A stretch of 64,000 nt of DNA from contig NC_081332.1 in NCBI RefSeq assembly GCF_022539665.2, positions 3,319,884-3,383,883 of the forward strand, read 5' to 3'. Numbering within the stretch: position 1 is the stretch's first letter; every line of letters begins with the position of its first letter. Origin of the DNA: Daphnia carinata (taxonomy: Eukaryota; Arthropoda; Branchiopoda; Diplostraca; Daphniidae). The position numbers were made by a program, and so were the translations under genes. This document shows, piece by piece, positions 37,001 to 50,948 of this stretch. The notes under the pieces are model-generated. The model did no database searches, was not told the origin of the DNA, and saw only the letters and a list, made by a program, of their open reading frames with translations.

Positions 37001-40000
37001 TTCTATAACGTTTTGACGACCCAGTTAGGAAACTAATATGTCGACACCGTGGAGAAAAATATGCAAAAATGGACAGCGCGCGCTTTCGTTTTTAGGGGGA
37101 GGGAAGGGGTTAGATAAATCTTTTGTGAAAAACAAAAGCAAGGCCACGAGATTTAAATGAGCTCAAAAAAGATTCTAGAAGAATGGAACCCCCTTCCTTC
37201 TACTTTTTTTGGCGCCATAATTTTTTTCCCCCCCTTTTCCAGAAATGGCGCGTAAAAGACATTGCTAAAAATGTCTCCCATCCCCCAAAAAAAGATTCAT
37301 ATCTAAGGCCATTAGCATAGCCGTTTGGAGCACTTTCACAGAAAGATGGGGAAAGCAAACACGAGGTCGGATGGGCGTTTCTCTCACACACATACAAAAA
37401 ATGCTTGTTTTTGCTACTGAACATTCAAGTATTTTACACTTACCAGAAAAAAAGAGTTGGTAGTCCTTGTTGATGAGAGAAAATGATGAAGGATGCGCGG
37501 TATACAGACGGATAATCGCAGCTGCTAGCGGCTGCCCGTCTCCAATTTAGCGGCCATGAAGACACGATGTTTGTCGTTCGAATGCTAAAAATATATAGAC
37601 GGTATATCCTCTCAAATCTCTTTTTTTTCTCTCTTTGCACAAACAAAAAACACACACACACGGGTTATAAAGATGACACGTTGTTCGGCACGCCCGACAC
37701 AGACGAAAATAAGATCAAGCGATTGAGAGAACCGTGCTCGATTTTTGTTGTCTCACAGCACAAGTTTTAAGAGGCAAACAGCTGTTGACTGTCGTCAATC
37801 TTTGATTCGTTTTTCACTTTTGGTTTAAAAGAAACACGATCACGTAAAAGTCACCCAAAGTTAAAAAAAAATAAATCGTTTCCAAGTCAGTTTCTTTTGT
37901 CTATATGTTTCACTAAAATTGCCACTAGAGAAAAAGTTTGAAACGTTCAAGATAGAAATCCAAAACGGAACTAGTCTTTTTTTGCAGCCTGATCGAGGGA
38001 ACTGTTCAAAAAAAAAATCATGTACGGACAGGCACACACACGTCTGACTCGCCTGGTGTCCAGGAGGGGACTGAAGTTCTGAACTGACGACCACGCGGCC
38101 TATTAGTATTTTGTATGTAGCACCACCACCTCCCTCTTACGGCGGTTTTCATTTTTCTGCCCCAACCTCTCTTTTCTAGCAGCAACGTGCAATGGCGGAT
38201 ATGATCGAAAGTATAACAGTCGACGTGGCTGACGTTACGGCTTTGATTTCCTTTTTTTTCTATTCTTTTCTTGAAAAAAATAGTTTTTTTTTTCTTCTAG
38301 ATTTCCAAGTTGTTATATACGGCAAAACTTTTTTTTTTTTTTTTTTTTTTTTTGGGGGGGGGGCCTGAATGTAAGCAATTGGCTGTTTGCAGCAACTTCT
38401 TTTTTCTCCAAGTATTTCGTCTGCTACTTTTTTCTTTCTGCAGCAGACTTTGGCAAAGAGTGGAATAATTGGGCCCGCTGATGTACAGTAGTGGCAGAGC
38501 TAGTAAAAAAAAAAAAAAGGTACTTTCGATCATAATGGCCGCCGAACAAAAGGATTACATAGGAGACTGCAATATTTCAAACCACCAGCCATTTAATAAT
38601 CATTTTCTGTTTCCTTCGCAAGAAAAACAGTTGATTGTAGGATGGCGCTGCCGTAGGGCGAAACCCCGTCCAAGTTGACGGCAATTTGTCATGTGGGAAA
38701 AACAAAAATAATAATAATAAAAAAAAAAAAGAGAATCGCCCGGCAATTACGGAGCAAAACGAGCGCCCGTTATGATTTCATTTCGCCCAGATAATACTTA
38801 GGACAAGGTCATTTTTCGGAGATGTTGTTTATGGCCGCCACGGCTTTCAAATGTGTACACGTCCCCTTCTTCTTCTTCTTAGCTGCTGGTCCTGCTGCGC
38901 CTCTTTTTTTTTTTTGTGTTCAATCTTTTCTCATATGTGTATGGGTCCCTTTATTTTCTTTCTGTACAAATTTCGTGTCGAGCCAATTCGTTTCGCTTGA
39001 ACCAAATCATCCCCCTACGGCCGTTAAAGCCCACACAGAAACCCCCCAACACAAAATGTCCAGACGACCGCGCCCAGGCATATCACAACTAATGGCTTTT
39101 TTTTTTTTAACTGTTTCTTATCAGCAAAAAAAAAATTCAGGGGAACTATCATCCTAGCAAATATTCCCTTTTTTTTTAAGTAACAATAAATGCATACGGT
39201 CATTCAAAGTAAAAAACCAAAACATTTGAAAAGGAAGCATCATGCAAGAATGTGGTTCATGCGCAACACGACATCCAGCTGCGCCGGCGCATACATTTTT
39301 TTGGCAATAGAATGTCCTGTTGTTGTTTTGATTATATTAAAAAAAAAAAAAAAAAAAAGATTGGAAGCAAAAAAAAAAAAAGAAAAGGTATCGGATGATG
39401 ACTAGATGGAAAATCTAGAGGACGAACTAAGAAATTCGGCGGAATAGTTGAAAAAGAAAAATACACAAGGAAGCCATCGCGGAACCAATGCGGATCATTA
39501 GCGCAAACGAAACTCAATGGCTGGGAAAAAGACGAAATGTTTGCTTTTTGTTTACGCCTGCATATATGTATGTTCTTCGTCCTTTTTTTTATTTTCCTTT
39601 TTGAAATGTGTATAAAGCAGTTTGTAGCTAAACGTACATGCAATCTCATGCATTACACGCCAAAGTGAGCAAGTAACTTTGTACAAAACGTCTCCGTAGT
39701 GATGATTATCCCAGGGTTCGTCAGCTGTCGCTGGTTTAGAACACGATTTCGCATCAAACTTGTTTCTTGATGCATCATGCCCCCCATTTTCAAAGCGCTC
39801 TAGTCTTTTTACACCATCATCGAATCATTAAGTTTGGATTGTCACTCTACGATCTTCATTAACAAAGTTCAATCAGAGCAATCCCCTTCTTCTAACGCTT
39901 CATGGAACCGTTGCATTCGATGTGTTGTGTTTACTTGGTTACGTTCGATGTGTGGATGAGTGAGAGAAAGAAAAACACAAGTTCGAGTTTAAAAGGTAAC

Positions 40001-40395
40001 AGTTGTAGCATCACGTCTAACACACACACACGAGCGATTGAGCTCGACATGAACAACGTCGCATTGATTGCCGTTTCACGACGCTTTCTAAACATGGCTA
40101 GCAGGATCGAGCAGAGGCAGTAAAAAATAAAGCAGTAAGACCTATTGGCCAATGGCTGAAAAGGTGGAACATAGATATATTGCACGGTGAATGGCGGCCA
40201 AAAAACGAGTCATGAAAATAGCTGCAAGAAAAGAAATCGAGAATTTTTGTTCCTTTTTACGAGCGAGAGATGCAGCTCTTTCTTCGACTCGGCAGCAAGG
40301 AATTAAAATAAAAAGAAAAAAAAAAAAAAGTCAAACACTGAAAGAAAGAAGAAGCGGTTGGGACGACACATCATTTCTCAGCTAGGCGAGAGAGC

Positions 40396-40411
40396 AGTGC
40401 GCGCGCGCACT
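40396..40411. repeat. 16-bp perfect GC-alternating palindrome
   Basis: AGTGCGCGCGCGCACT is identical to its reverse complement. The alternating CG core is a typical Z-DNA-forming sequence. Confidence 0.9.
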
Positions 40412-42580
40412 TTGAACTCACCTTTTTTATTTATTTATATATTTTTTTTTTTTTACTACCAGTGGCTTCACTACTCGGGCTAAGGTCCCCCCTGTACACT
40501 TTGACCGAACTGCATCAATCGTTCGTGCCTTTTAGAAAGAGACATGAAACATTTTCTTCTGATTTCTGATGGTCGGTGGCTTTCAAATGAAGGGGGGACG
40601 TTAGGCCGTCCTATCGTAGACATTTTTTTTTTTTTCCGAGGGGATAAAAAAATAAAAGAAAGTCGCCCCGCCGAGTTGATGCACACAGTAGATTATAGAT
40701 GTTAGCTTCTATTCAACGAGATTGAAGCCGAGGAACCTGCTCCGCGCGCGAGGGAACAAACCAAAGCCACCTGCCCCCTCTATGAGAAACATCTACAGAA
40801 ACGGAAAAAAGCTGTGTGCAACGGCATCGGAAAAGAAGGAGAGACTCCCATCAAAAAGTAGAGGGACCCAAAAAAAAAAAATAAAATAAAATAAAAAGAG
40901 AGAAATACAAGCACTCGACTGGGCACCAGAAAAACGTGACCGGACTACGCGACTCACGAGTTTTTCTTTAGCCTGGATGGTCAAACTCACTTTCACCTCT
41001 GTGCCACCTCACGTCTGCAAAGGCAATGGAGAAAAATAAAAAAAATAGGACTTGAGAAAATTGTTCTTTCAAATAATAAAACAAAAAAAAAAAAAAAGAA
41101 GAAGAAGAAGAAAACAACGTACACACGCAGAAGGAGAAAAAAAAAAAACAATCGACCAGATCGGCTGAAATCACGCTCTGCTAGAGCGATCAAAGAAGAA
41201 AAGAAAAGCTCTAAAGGATTTATTGTCTGTATAAACTCGAAATAACAACACGGACGTAGACGGGAGGGGGTGGGAGAGGATCAATTGGAGTGGTCTCGTG
41301 AGGGAATCACGGACTACTTGCACATCAAAAATAGGTATATTTTTAGTATTGGCCAATTCAATCCGTGTAGCTGCATTACCTTATGTTATTACAATGATCT
41401 TTCATTTCATTTCCCATTTTTATTTTTAGATTTGAAACAGGGAGGGACGTAGAAAATGAAACCAAACAAAAGCCAATTGACTGACAGGGGTCCATCAACT
41501 CGAGATGACATCACCAGGTGAGTGGGAGAGGAAAAGCACACCGCGTTGAATATAAATCGAAATATTTTCAAGCTATCAAAACGTGTGTCAATATTTGAAC
41601 AGGAAGTCGGCCTATTGTTAGCCATGAAAAACAATATTTTTTTTTTCATATCAACTTGTACTGGTAACACTGTATTATGCACATCGAATTTAGGACGTTA
41701 TCTGTACTTCATTTTTCAGTGGATGGAGGGGAGGGCGCCATATTCAAAACGAGTTCATCGGTCACAGCCAAACAAAAAAAAAAAAGTTTCCCAAAACGTA
41801 AAAAAGAAAAAGCTATTTATTTTCTTTTCCTAAATCCCGGCTCTGTCTCTCTGTCTCTCTACAACCAAGTTGTGTGGTGAGCCTCCGACGGGGGGTTTAC
41901 AAAAGAAGGATCCCTCTGGGTGACTCTGAAGACGTGCATAATCTGTCATTTTCCTTTTTTTTCCTTAAAGATAGCAGACGATAGGACCAAAGAAAGGCCT
42001 CCCAACGGAGAGAGTAAGACTCCGTTCCCGTTCGTACACGAAAGTAAAAATTTCTTCAAGTGCATAAGGTCACCGGTCATCAAGGAGGGGCAGCTGCTTC
42101 TGCCATGTTTTCAAAAAAGACCACCATCCGCCCTCAAAAAAAAAAAAAGAATTTTTTTTTTTTTTTTTTCAAGAATACAAAAAAATTAAAATGCTTAAAA
42201 AAAAAAAAAAAGACTTAATTGAATTGGCATGTCACTTCTGTCTGTGTCAGTTCTTTGTTTTTCGATAAGAGGCCTTGCGGGATATGAATAGGAATCAGGA
42301 AACGTTCAAAAATAATAATAATAAAAAAGAAGCCGAAAATAATTGTTTTAGTAGAAGCTTCTCTTTCAGCATTATCTATCTCTGTATAATATTAAAAGCT
42401 TTGTTTAGTTCTCTTTCTTTTTTTGTTTGTGTGTGTATGTGTTTCAGGTCCATTCCGTTCCGGTCGGCCGTCCAAACAAAAGGCGGATGTGCTACGGCTA
42501 CTGCCCAGGGTTAAAGGGAAGAAGAAGAAGAAAAAAAAAGTTGGCACAAGCTTCTTCTCTATCTGTGATACCGAAAGCAG

Positions 42581-42582
<2 letters not shown>

Positions 42583-42610
<28 letters not shown>
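42583..42610. repeat. (AC)n microsatellite
   Basis: About fourteen AC units followed by an A run. It is the source of the Thr-His repeats in overlapping open frames. Confidence 0.95.
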
Positions 42611-42615
<5 letters not shown>

Positions 42616-44810
42616 AAAAAAAATCAAGCAGACAATTCTTAGTGTTTTTGTTGTCTCTGGCGGCCAACTGCACTCCCCCCAATCTCTCACAGACTTTATC
42701 ATCGGAGCACAACAAGAAAAAAAGAAAAGGATCTTTTCTTATTTGTTTGTTTCGGCTCCTTTTTCGCTCCCTCTTTTCGCTTTTTTTTTTTTTTTTAACA
42801 GCCATGACCGCCAACGTAATCAGAATAAAAACAGTATCGTTCCCTCCACTTATACGACAATCATCGGCAAGACGACACACGTCTCAGCAAAAAGGTATTT
42901 TAGAGGTGAAACGGGAGTCGATTTTCAAAACAAAAATTTTTAGGATCGAGATAACGATTCCCTCTTAAGTATTCCTTAACCCTTATGCAGAAAACAATAA
43001 AAAAAAAAAAAAGGGGAGCGATGGAATTTATTTTAAAAAGAGTGGGGATGGAGGATTTAAAAAAAAAAAAAAAAAAGAAGGGAATGGGACGAAAATGAAG
43101 GACGATCGTGAGTCGTCGATGCGTTCGGTATGCGAACGCGGGAGTTTTGATTCGTGTCCGCTTTGAAATTTGGCGGATCTTCACGACGCCCGTTTCAATT
43201 TTTTGTGTGTGTGTGTGTTCATCTCGGCTCTCGAGAATTGAGAAATTCCATTGGAAAATCCTCGTCTCTACTGGAACGGAACAAAACGACGATTTGTCCC
43301 TTTGATTTTCTTTTCCGTCGAGTGAAGAAGGTGACGACGCAGAACATCAAGGACGAAAGTGCCAACCCCCCGAACTGAAGAATTTTAAGGACCCCACGGA
43401 AAAGGAAAAAAAAAAAAAAGGGAATGGGCATCAGAGGATGAAGAGATGCGACGGCTGTGTGTTGTCATTGACGCGCAGGATCAGCGCGTGCCGTCGACCT
43501 CCGGAACGGATCAAACCGTCCCATAAAAAAAAAAAAGAAAAGAGAAGCTCGAGAATTATATTTTAAGAAAAAAAAATTTGTACGAGATTACGATGTGCGG
43601 GCCGTGTATAATCCACATTTATAATCGACCCTTTCAACCGTGTTTCTGTAATCTCATTGAGAACGGTTCCTCTTGTAACACGAGTATATCACCATCAACA
43701 AGAAAGAAAAGAAATTCTGGACGTGTGTGTGTGTGTGGTCTGTCCATCAAAATAAAAAAAAAAATCCCAAACGATTTCACTAACCCCCAAAAAATTTTAT
43801 TCGAAAAATGATAAGCCGATGCGGCTATTGTACGACACACGACACAGAAATTAAATACGGTAGCTGAAATTTTCTTTTTTTTTCTTTCGAACTTATCTGT
43901 ACACACACAAACACACACACGAACGTTGGGCATCGAGTTCAATACGTTAAAAGCGCACGGATGAACTTATTATGCATTCGAAAAGCGATGGGAAATGCGA
44001 CGGCTGTTCACAAACTCTGGCGCACGTAGAGGTTTACCTAAAAGGTAATATATATATATACGCACACATTCACCGTTGGCTATTGTGCAGTTGATTCAAC
44101 GAAGACATCGATTTAGGACCAGCTTGTTTTCCGCATTTCCAACTGATCCAAAGGGCATACACAAAAACCGCCTCGCATAGTCCCAGAACATTTTAATATG
44201 CAAAACTCCGCTCTTCTTCTATACCCTCCCGCGCCGGCCCGAACACGGCACGGAAAGCTGATCTACATTTCACTCTAGATTTTCCTTTGTTGTTGTCCGA
44301 CTCTGTGCTCCGGGAGTTGAATACAATGCGCCTTTTTGGTGGGGAGGGTATAGTAGTTGCTACTTTATTCACAGACTTTTCTTCCCGTTTTTTTTTTTTT
44401 TTTTTTTGGGCATTTGAATAATAAAGAAAACAAGTTGGGAAATTCCGGCCATAAACTTCCCTTTCTCTCCCGAAAAAAAAACATTTATAATGCTAAACTT
44501 AAAAAGAAAAAAAAAATGATGAAATATACTCGAGCGTAACAAGGGCACAGCCCCACCCTGAAAAATATAAAAAGAGATGTTCCAGTTTTCCTTAACTAAA
44601 CAACACACGACGAGCTGATAGTGAAAGCAACGAAAAATGAGAAGTGATGACGATAAGATTAGATATTCTACTTCATATCCCCCCCCCCCCCCCCTCGCCA
44701 ACTCTCGTTCTCCTGCCCGGCTTTCCTAGTTTCTACCGCATTGCTTCTATTATATACAACACACACACACACACACGAAAAATAAAGCCTTAATAAAAAA
44801 AAATGAAAAA

Positions 44811-44836
44811 TAATAATAATAATAATAATAATAATA
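44811..44836. repeat. (TAA)n microsatellite
   Basis: About eight TAA/AAT units. A CA array lies 35 bases upstream at 44759-44776. Confidence 0.93.
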
Positions 44837-45632
44837 AGAGTAAAACACCAAAAACAACTGAGCGAGCCACTGCAATCCCCGAAAATGAAACTTGTTTTTT
44901 TTTTTTTTTTTTTTTTTTTTACATTGGGTGGAGTAACGGACATCTAGGAACGTACCAGCTCCCCCCCCCCCCCTTTCTCTCTCCACCATATCGTTTATGG
45001 TCGCGATGAGACCGCAGGAGCCGTGAAAGTCTGCTAGCGTCCAAGCTTTAGACTTTAATGCTGGGTGCACATATAATCTAGAAAAAGGGGAACTGTACGC
45101 GAAGCTCGTGACACGCTATACACACTCAATGGAATACACCGCCGGGCTATAAAAACAACTAGACAAACTCCCACTATCCTCTGTTGTACAGTTAGTGTAG
45201 ATGCGTGTGTGTGTGTGTGTATAGCCTTTTCCATTCTCGACATAACCCAACCACCAAAATACGTCAGAAAAGAAAAAAAAAAAAAAAAAAAAGGGCGACC
45301 CGAAAGGCAAACTCTAAGTCGCCTGAGCTATGACAATCGACGTCGACGACGTTAACATTGTCGTGTCATCACTCCTTGTCTCTTCTCTTCTCTCTCCCCC
45401 CCTCCTCCTTCTATTTTGTTTTTTCTGGAGCTATTGAGAGAATTGGGCGTAGGGGGGAGGGGGTTGGTTGATAGAAGAAAAGTCACAAGCAGTCAACAGA
45501 GTCGGGACATGGTCGTCGTTGTGGTGCGACCTATACGAAAAAATGTTGACCGCAATGCAGATCGTTTTCATACCACAAGTGGGTATAGAGTTCGTATCCA
45601 GTTATTTCTTATACTATAGAAGGCACTATATT

Positions 45633-45635
<3 letters not shown>

Positions 45636-45670
<35 letters not shown>
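45636..45670. repeat. (AG)n microsatellite
   Basis: About seventeen AG units. Confidence 0.95.
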
Positions 45671-45671
<1 letters not shown>

Positions 45672-47900
45672 GCATCATAGAGAGGGCCGTTGCACGACTT
45701 GTTATTTGTCACGATAGAACGAGGGGGTGGAAAAACGTGGAGATGGAGGAGGCCCATCAGCGTGATTAGATCCCGGGCGACCACTTCAATAGAGAGTCAC
45801 CGTCCACGTCGTCGTCCTATCGACAATCTAATTAAGAATAACCGAAATTCTTCGGTTCTCTATTTTCACGAATTGACCAGTGTGGATATACTCTCTCTCT
45901 CTCTTCACCGCAATGGGGCGAAAAAAAAGCTTCTGGTGGAGTACGCGCTTTAACGACTCACGACGTCTATTGGAACGGATCCCGAATTTTCGAATTATCA
46001 AATAAAGCGCGCGGATTTTTTCTTTTTTAAATAAAGAAAATATCGGGAAAACCCATAACCGGATTTTGCCTCTCCTTTTTCGTGCCACCCGCCGTGATTG
46101 AGTTTCAATTTTATTCTTGGCAAAAATTAGTTTTGATTAAAAAAAAAGAGAGAGAAAACAGACGAAACATCCATTTTCTATTTCCTTTATAAGAAATGGC
46201 TGAATGTTTGGATCTTTTTATAGGAATTACAAGAAATGGCTCAGACGAGATAAGCAGAAAGCCTAATCGACCTGCGGGATTCATGAAAAATGGCAACCGA
46301 GCATTTAATGCCGGCCAGAAAGAAAGCAAAAAAAAATAAATAAATAAATAAATAAGGTTTGCGCGAGAAAAATGGCGGACGCTTTGACATTGAGTGCACA
46401 TTATTCATTGATTGCTGTTTACGTGCGGCGGGAAGCTCATTAAATTATGAATCTTTCACGAAAAAAAAGAAGAAGAAATTCGCAAATGAGTTTCGAATTC
46501 ACTTTTCTACAAACATCGTTAAGATAAATCCATAAGAAAAAAAAAAGGAGGGGTTTGCGTGCAAGTCGAACATCCTTTCATTTCTGGTTTACCGAATCAT
46601 TTTCAAAAAAGAAAAAAAAATTCTAATTGCTCCTACGGACGCGATTCGAACATTCGAACAACAAAAACAAATTTCAAAGAAAATAGAAAAAAAAAATGAA
46701 GGAAAAATCTCAACGAAAAAACAAACAAACAAAAGAACTTGAGACGGTCGAAACCCCGGGGCGTGGACAGGCCGGAAGGGACACCCGGGCGACGCCTTTC
46801 AACACCGGAAAAAAAAAAGGACGGACAAAAATTTCAACAACATGAGAAGAAGAAGAAGAAAAAAAAAGGGAAATGTCTACGAGTAAAGACAAAGTTCAAA
46901 AAGACACGTAAAGGAGGGGGGTAAATGTGAGAAAAAAAATCATCACACGTGCCACTTGGTCGTGTTGGCACTAAAAGAAGAAAGACAACACGCTGTCAGC
47001 CTTGTCGCCTCACGTTCGTCGGGTAATTTACTTTTCAAAATAAACGACCAACATTCTCTCTTTTCACACTAAAGAATCTAGGACACAATGAAAACCAATG
47101 ACGTCCTACGTCCTTGCAAAAACTGTTTTAAAGGCTCGGACTCAAGCGCGAAATATGGGAATGGCCTCCCTTGTTTTTATTGCGATTTAAACTTAAACCG
47201 AGTTGTGAACAAGTGCACAACAAAAAATCGAGCCCATTGAATTGAAAAAAAAAAAAAAAAACGTTCTCAAAAAAGAAAAAGGGACGAATGAAACGCGTCA
47301 AAACAACGAAAAGGCAGCAAAAGGTTGGCTCAAGGTGGCCATGTCAAGTCACTGCTTGTCAAACAGTGGGGGTAGGCCCCAGGTTTTATTTGAAAGCAGC
47401 AAGAGAGTATTTGTTAGCTATATCTGACATAAGACCCCCCCCCCCCAAAAAAAAAAAAAGAGCAGGAAGCTTTTCTTCTTTTTTTTTTCCCCTCTGTTCC
47501 AGCACCATTTCGTTCCAAACTGTTGCCCTGTGCGTCGACTAGCTGCTAGACGTTGACGTAGGCCTCGGAGCTACTAGAAAACAAAAAAAAAACAAAAAAA
47601 AAATCGGCCATCTTAAACTACCACCATATCCCAGCAGGGAATGTTTTGTGCAGCAGGGACGGGGGCCGCTGCTTTGGATTTGTGTACAACTCCAAGAGAC
47701 TCCAAGTAAAGAATTTCTTTACAAAAGAGAGAAAATAATAATAAAAAAAAAAAAAAAAGGTAGAGCGATGCAGAGATATAGATAGGCAGGCCCCAAAAGA
47801 GAAACATAGTCCAGCCGTTGGTTGGAGGAAAACCCGCAGAGCGTCGAAGAAGGGCCCGCATTCCTCAGGCCGTCTTCTGTTTGTGCTGAGGGACGACGGG

Positions 47901-47923
47901 ATATATATATATATATATATATA
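47901..47923. repeat. (AT)n microsatellite
   Basis: About eleven AT units, a self-complementary tract. Confidence 0.95.
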
Positions 47924-47996
47924 ACATAACAAAAGGGAAACGCTTCTATAAGGCTCCCGCTACATAATAGTAGTTAGCAGTAGACAACAGGCGCCG

Positions 47997-48000
<4 letters not shown>

Positions 48001-48032
<32 letters not shown>
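48001..48032. repeat. A32 homopolymer
   Basis: Thirty-two A bases, 77 bases after the AT array at 47901. Confidence 0.95.
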
Positions 48033-48034
<2 letters not shown>

Positions 48035-50344
48035 ACAAAAAAAAAATTCCAGAGTTATTGTCTCGTCCATGTTTTGTTATTGTCGTGTAAAACGATCAGC
48101 GTTCGAGATTTAAAAAAAAAATGCCGGGGATTAACAACGGGATCGTTGCTCATTATCAACAATCTCTGCAATCAAAATGTTTGCTTCGATGGTTGATGCA
48201 TTTCCATCAACTTTGCGCGGCGTTTAACTAACAATTAACAACAAGTATTTTCCACCATTCATTTCCAAGAGAAAAAAACATTTCGCGTTCTCGCATCCTC
48301 CCCCCCCCCCCCCCGTGTAACGAACAACGTAGTCTACAACCATTTCTGGAAAAAGAAAAAAATAAATAAGGGATTGGCAGAGTTTTAAATGTAAGAGTGT
48401 CGATAGAAGCTCGTGCGCTCATGAGAGAGAGAGAGAGAGAAACGCTCGAATTTGTACTTTCAACTCGGGATTCCGACAGTTGCGACGGGAGCGGGAGGGG
48501 ATTGCACAGGCCTGGCACTAACTCCATTATTCAGCAAAGTAATTAGTCGTTAGAATGTTTCTCGCCACTCTTCGCCGACTGCTGCATCCATCGCGCGCAA
48601 ACGGATAGATCTACACGTTGGATAGTCTCTCACTCTCATCCCCAGCGATATTTAGGAGGATAGAAAAGACACACAGCGTGTGCCTTGCATATTTAGTGTC
48701 CCGAAAACAGCGTGGGAGGGGCAAAAAAAAAAAAAAAATAGGGAAAGAGAGACGGAAGTAAGACAGGTGCTGTGTTTCCCTCGGAAAACTTACTACATCC
48801 AATTGAAAAGGTTGAAAACTGAGCAGAGAACAACCAAGAAAAGAAAGGCGGTCCTTGCACCAGGTGCTTCGTCTTCAGCTAGTTGTGTTCAGTATATACA
48901 GTGGCACTACGTTTATGTGCGCGATTCCGTGATCCGTGACCTTTTTATATTCTCCCTTTACTTCAATTTTCAAACTCTCTCTTTTTCTTACTGAACTCTT
49001 TTTTCTTTGGAAAAAAAAAAGGGAGGAGGGTGTAGGCTATAAACAGTAAAACACGACAAAGAATTTACGATGGCTGCGCACTGTGAAATAAAACGAGATT
49101 AGGATTAAAATAAGAATTTGTTTTTTTTTTAACTAGTGAGATCCAGAACATCCATCATTCACAGTGGAATGCGATTCAAATGTGTTTTTTAAGGGGAGGG
49201 GGGGGGGGTGTGTTTAAGACGCGAGAATTGCTCAATTATTGGGGTTTTTACAAAGAAATGTTTGAAATTTGACTAACAAAAAAGATCACACGTTTCACCC
49301 AAGTGAGGAATCCCCTCCCCTCTCGTCCCGTTGTGTGCGACTTCGGTTGGCCAGCATTTCCCAGTCTCATTTCACGGTCAATTAATAGCTTGTGAATCAA
49401 ACACAACGCCGCATCATCGACTATCACACGGCCCCAGGGTATTATTCCTCTTCTATATATCGTGAAAAAAAAGGATGAGGATTTTCGTGTGCCCGGCGGC
49501 AATGTGTTGGCCATCAATTCACGTGACGTGATGATCCAACCTTTTTATGAAAATTCTTTTCACTCGCCTATTGTTATGCATATGATTAAGGAAGGCTGAC
49601 TTTTTGGCACGCCCCTTTTTACCCATTTACAGAGCCCGACGTCCTTTTTTTTTAAGCGCAATCATTGAATGAATCCGTCCTTTTTTTTCAAAAGAGAATG
49701 AATACCAGTCATTGACGGAAACAAGTGAGGAGAGAAAAATGCATAGAAAAAAAAATGAATTGCGTAAGACGTAACACCCACTCAATCAAGCCTACCATAG
49801 GAACTTCCCCTCATCTTTCCATTTCCTTCATATCCAAACCGAAAAGACATGGCCACGCTTCTCCTTTCTTTTCTTTTTTTTTTCTACAACAAAAAAAAAA
49901 AAGGGAAAGAAAGAAAGGGCGCGGTCGAACAACGGGCTCGTATAAACCAGCAGCAAGAGCAGTAGCAGCTACTGCATCAGTCAAGGAGTCGTCCGGACTG
50001 AATAAACAATCATAAAAAAAGAAAAAGTCTACCAGGGCACAATCCTCAACTTCCTCCAGCAAACAAGCAAAAAAGAAGAAAGAAAACCCACTCGGTTCAA
50101 AGAGAAATTCTGGTAGGGCGGAGTACGATAGGCTATTGGTATTTAAAAGAAAATTGCTCCTCTCAATTTTGTGCGTGGGGGAGACATAGAGGAGGAAAAT
50201 GTCCAAGTTGTGTGTTCCAAAACACACACACACACCCATAGCCCATTTCTTTTTTTTTCCGAACATATCCGTTAAGGAATTTTATGTGTGGCTATTTTTT
50301 TTTCTCTTAGTCTTGAGAGCTGATCTTCATGTTGCTTATGATGC

Positions 50345-50366
50345 GTGTGTGTGTGTGTGTGTGTGT
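50345..50366. repeat. (GT)n microsatellite
   Basis: Eleven GT units. Confidence 0.95.
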
Positions 50367-50908
50367 TCAATGAGGATATTTCAATGCTGACGACGTACGA
50401 CCCCCCCTGTATTTTGTGCGCATAGTTTCGGGTCGAACCGTGAAAATGGTCTACTTGAACTCCTTGTTTGAAAAAAAGGGGGCGAATATATATATATATT
50501 TTAGAAAATATCTTTAGGGGCGTCAATAAGTATGCCCCTATAGGGGTCAAATGGCTGCGTGTAAACTCGGATAATTCTCGTTAGAAATTGACGAATGCCA
50601 TGCATTTTTGGAATGTCAGCCTTTCGAAATTTCTATACAAAATAAACAAATCATAAGATAAAGGATATCATTTCGATTATGTATATATATATATATACAC
50701 ACACCAAAAACAAAAGCCTACAAATGTTCAGGGCTTCTGGTTTATTCAAATTGCGTTGTTCCTTGTTATTCATAGATATCCGTGATGAAAGAAAAGAGCC
50801 ACACTGTCTAGAGTGCGCTTGACCCCTAACTCGATGGGGAAAAAAAAAGAGGCTCTACAATTTCATGGAGAAACAGGCAAAAATAGTCGTCAACTTGTAA
50901 CGTCCCTG

Positions 50909-50911
<3 letters not shown>

Positions 50912-50946
<35 letters not shown>
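50912..50946. repeat. A35 homopolymer
   Basis: Thirty-five A bases. No recognisable element precedes it. Confidence 0.95.

Positions 50947-50948
<2 letters not shown>

Larger units (their letters stand above)
34001..44000. other. Non-coding DNA without recognised genes
   Basis: The stretch holds mono-A/T runs, a CA array at 42583-42610, a 16-bp GC-alternating palindrome at 40396-40411, and a strong donor-like GTAAGTG on the minus strand at 37443-37437. Open frames (up to 181 codons at 42423-42968, plus) run through CA and A repeats and read as poly-His/Thr and poly-Lys, so I treat them as chance. Nothing else is supported. Confidence 0.45.

Noticed and set aside
41920-42189. Possible plus exon after TTCCTTAAAG at 41971
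   Set aside because: The composition is moderately coding-like, but it runs into A and T homopolymers and has no donor.
42423-42968. 181-codon plus frame, the longest open frame of the window
   Set aside because: It crosses GT, AC, A and T repeats and reads as Thr-His, Lys and Phe runs. A TTTCAG acceptor at 42448 precedes 24 coding-like codons, but no donor or partner exon follows.
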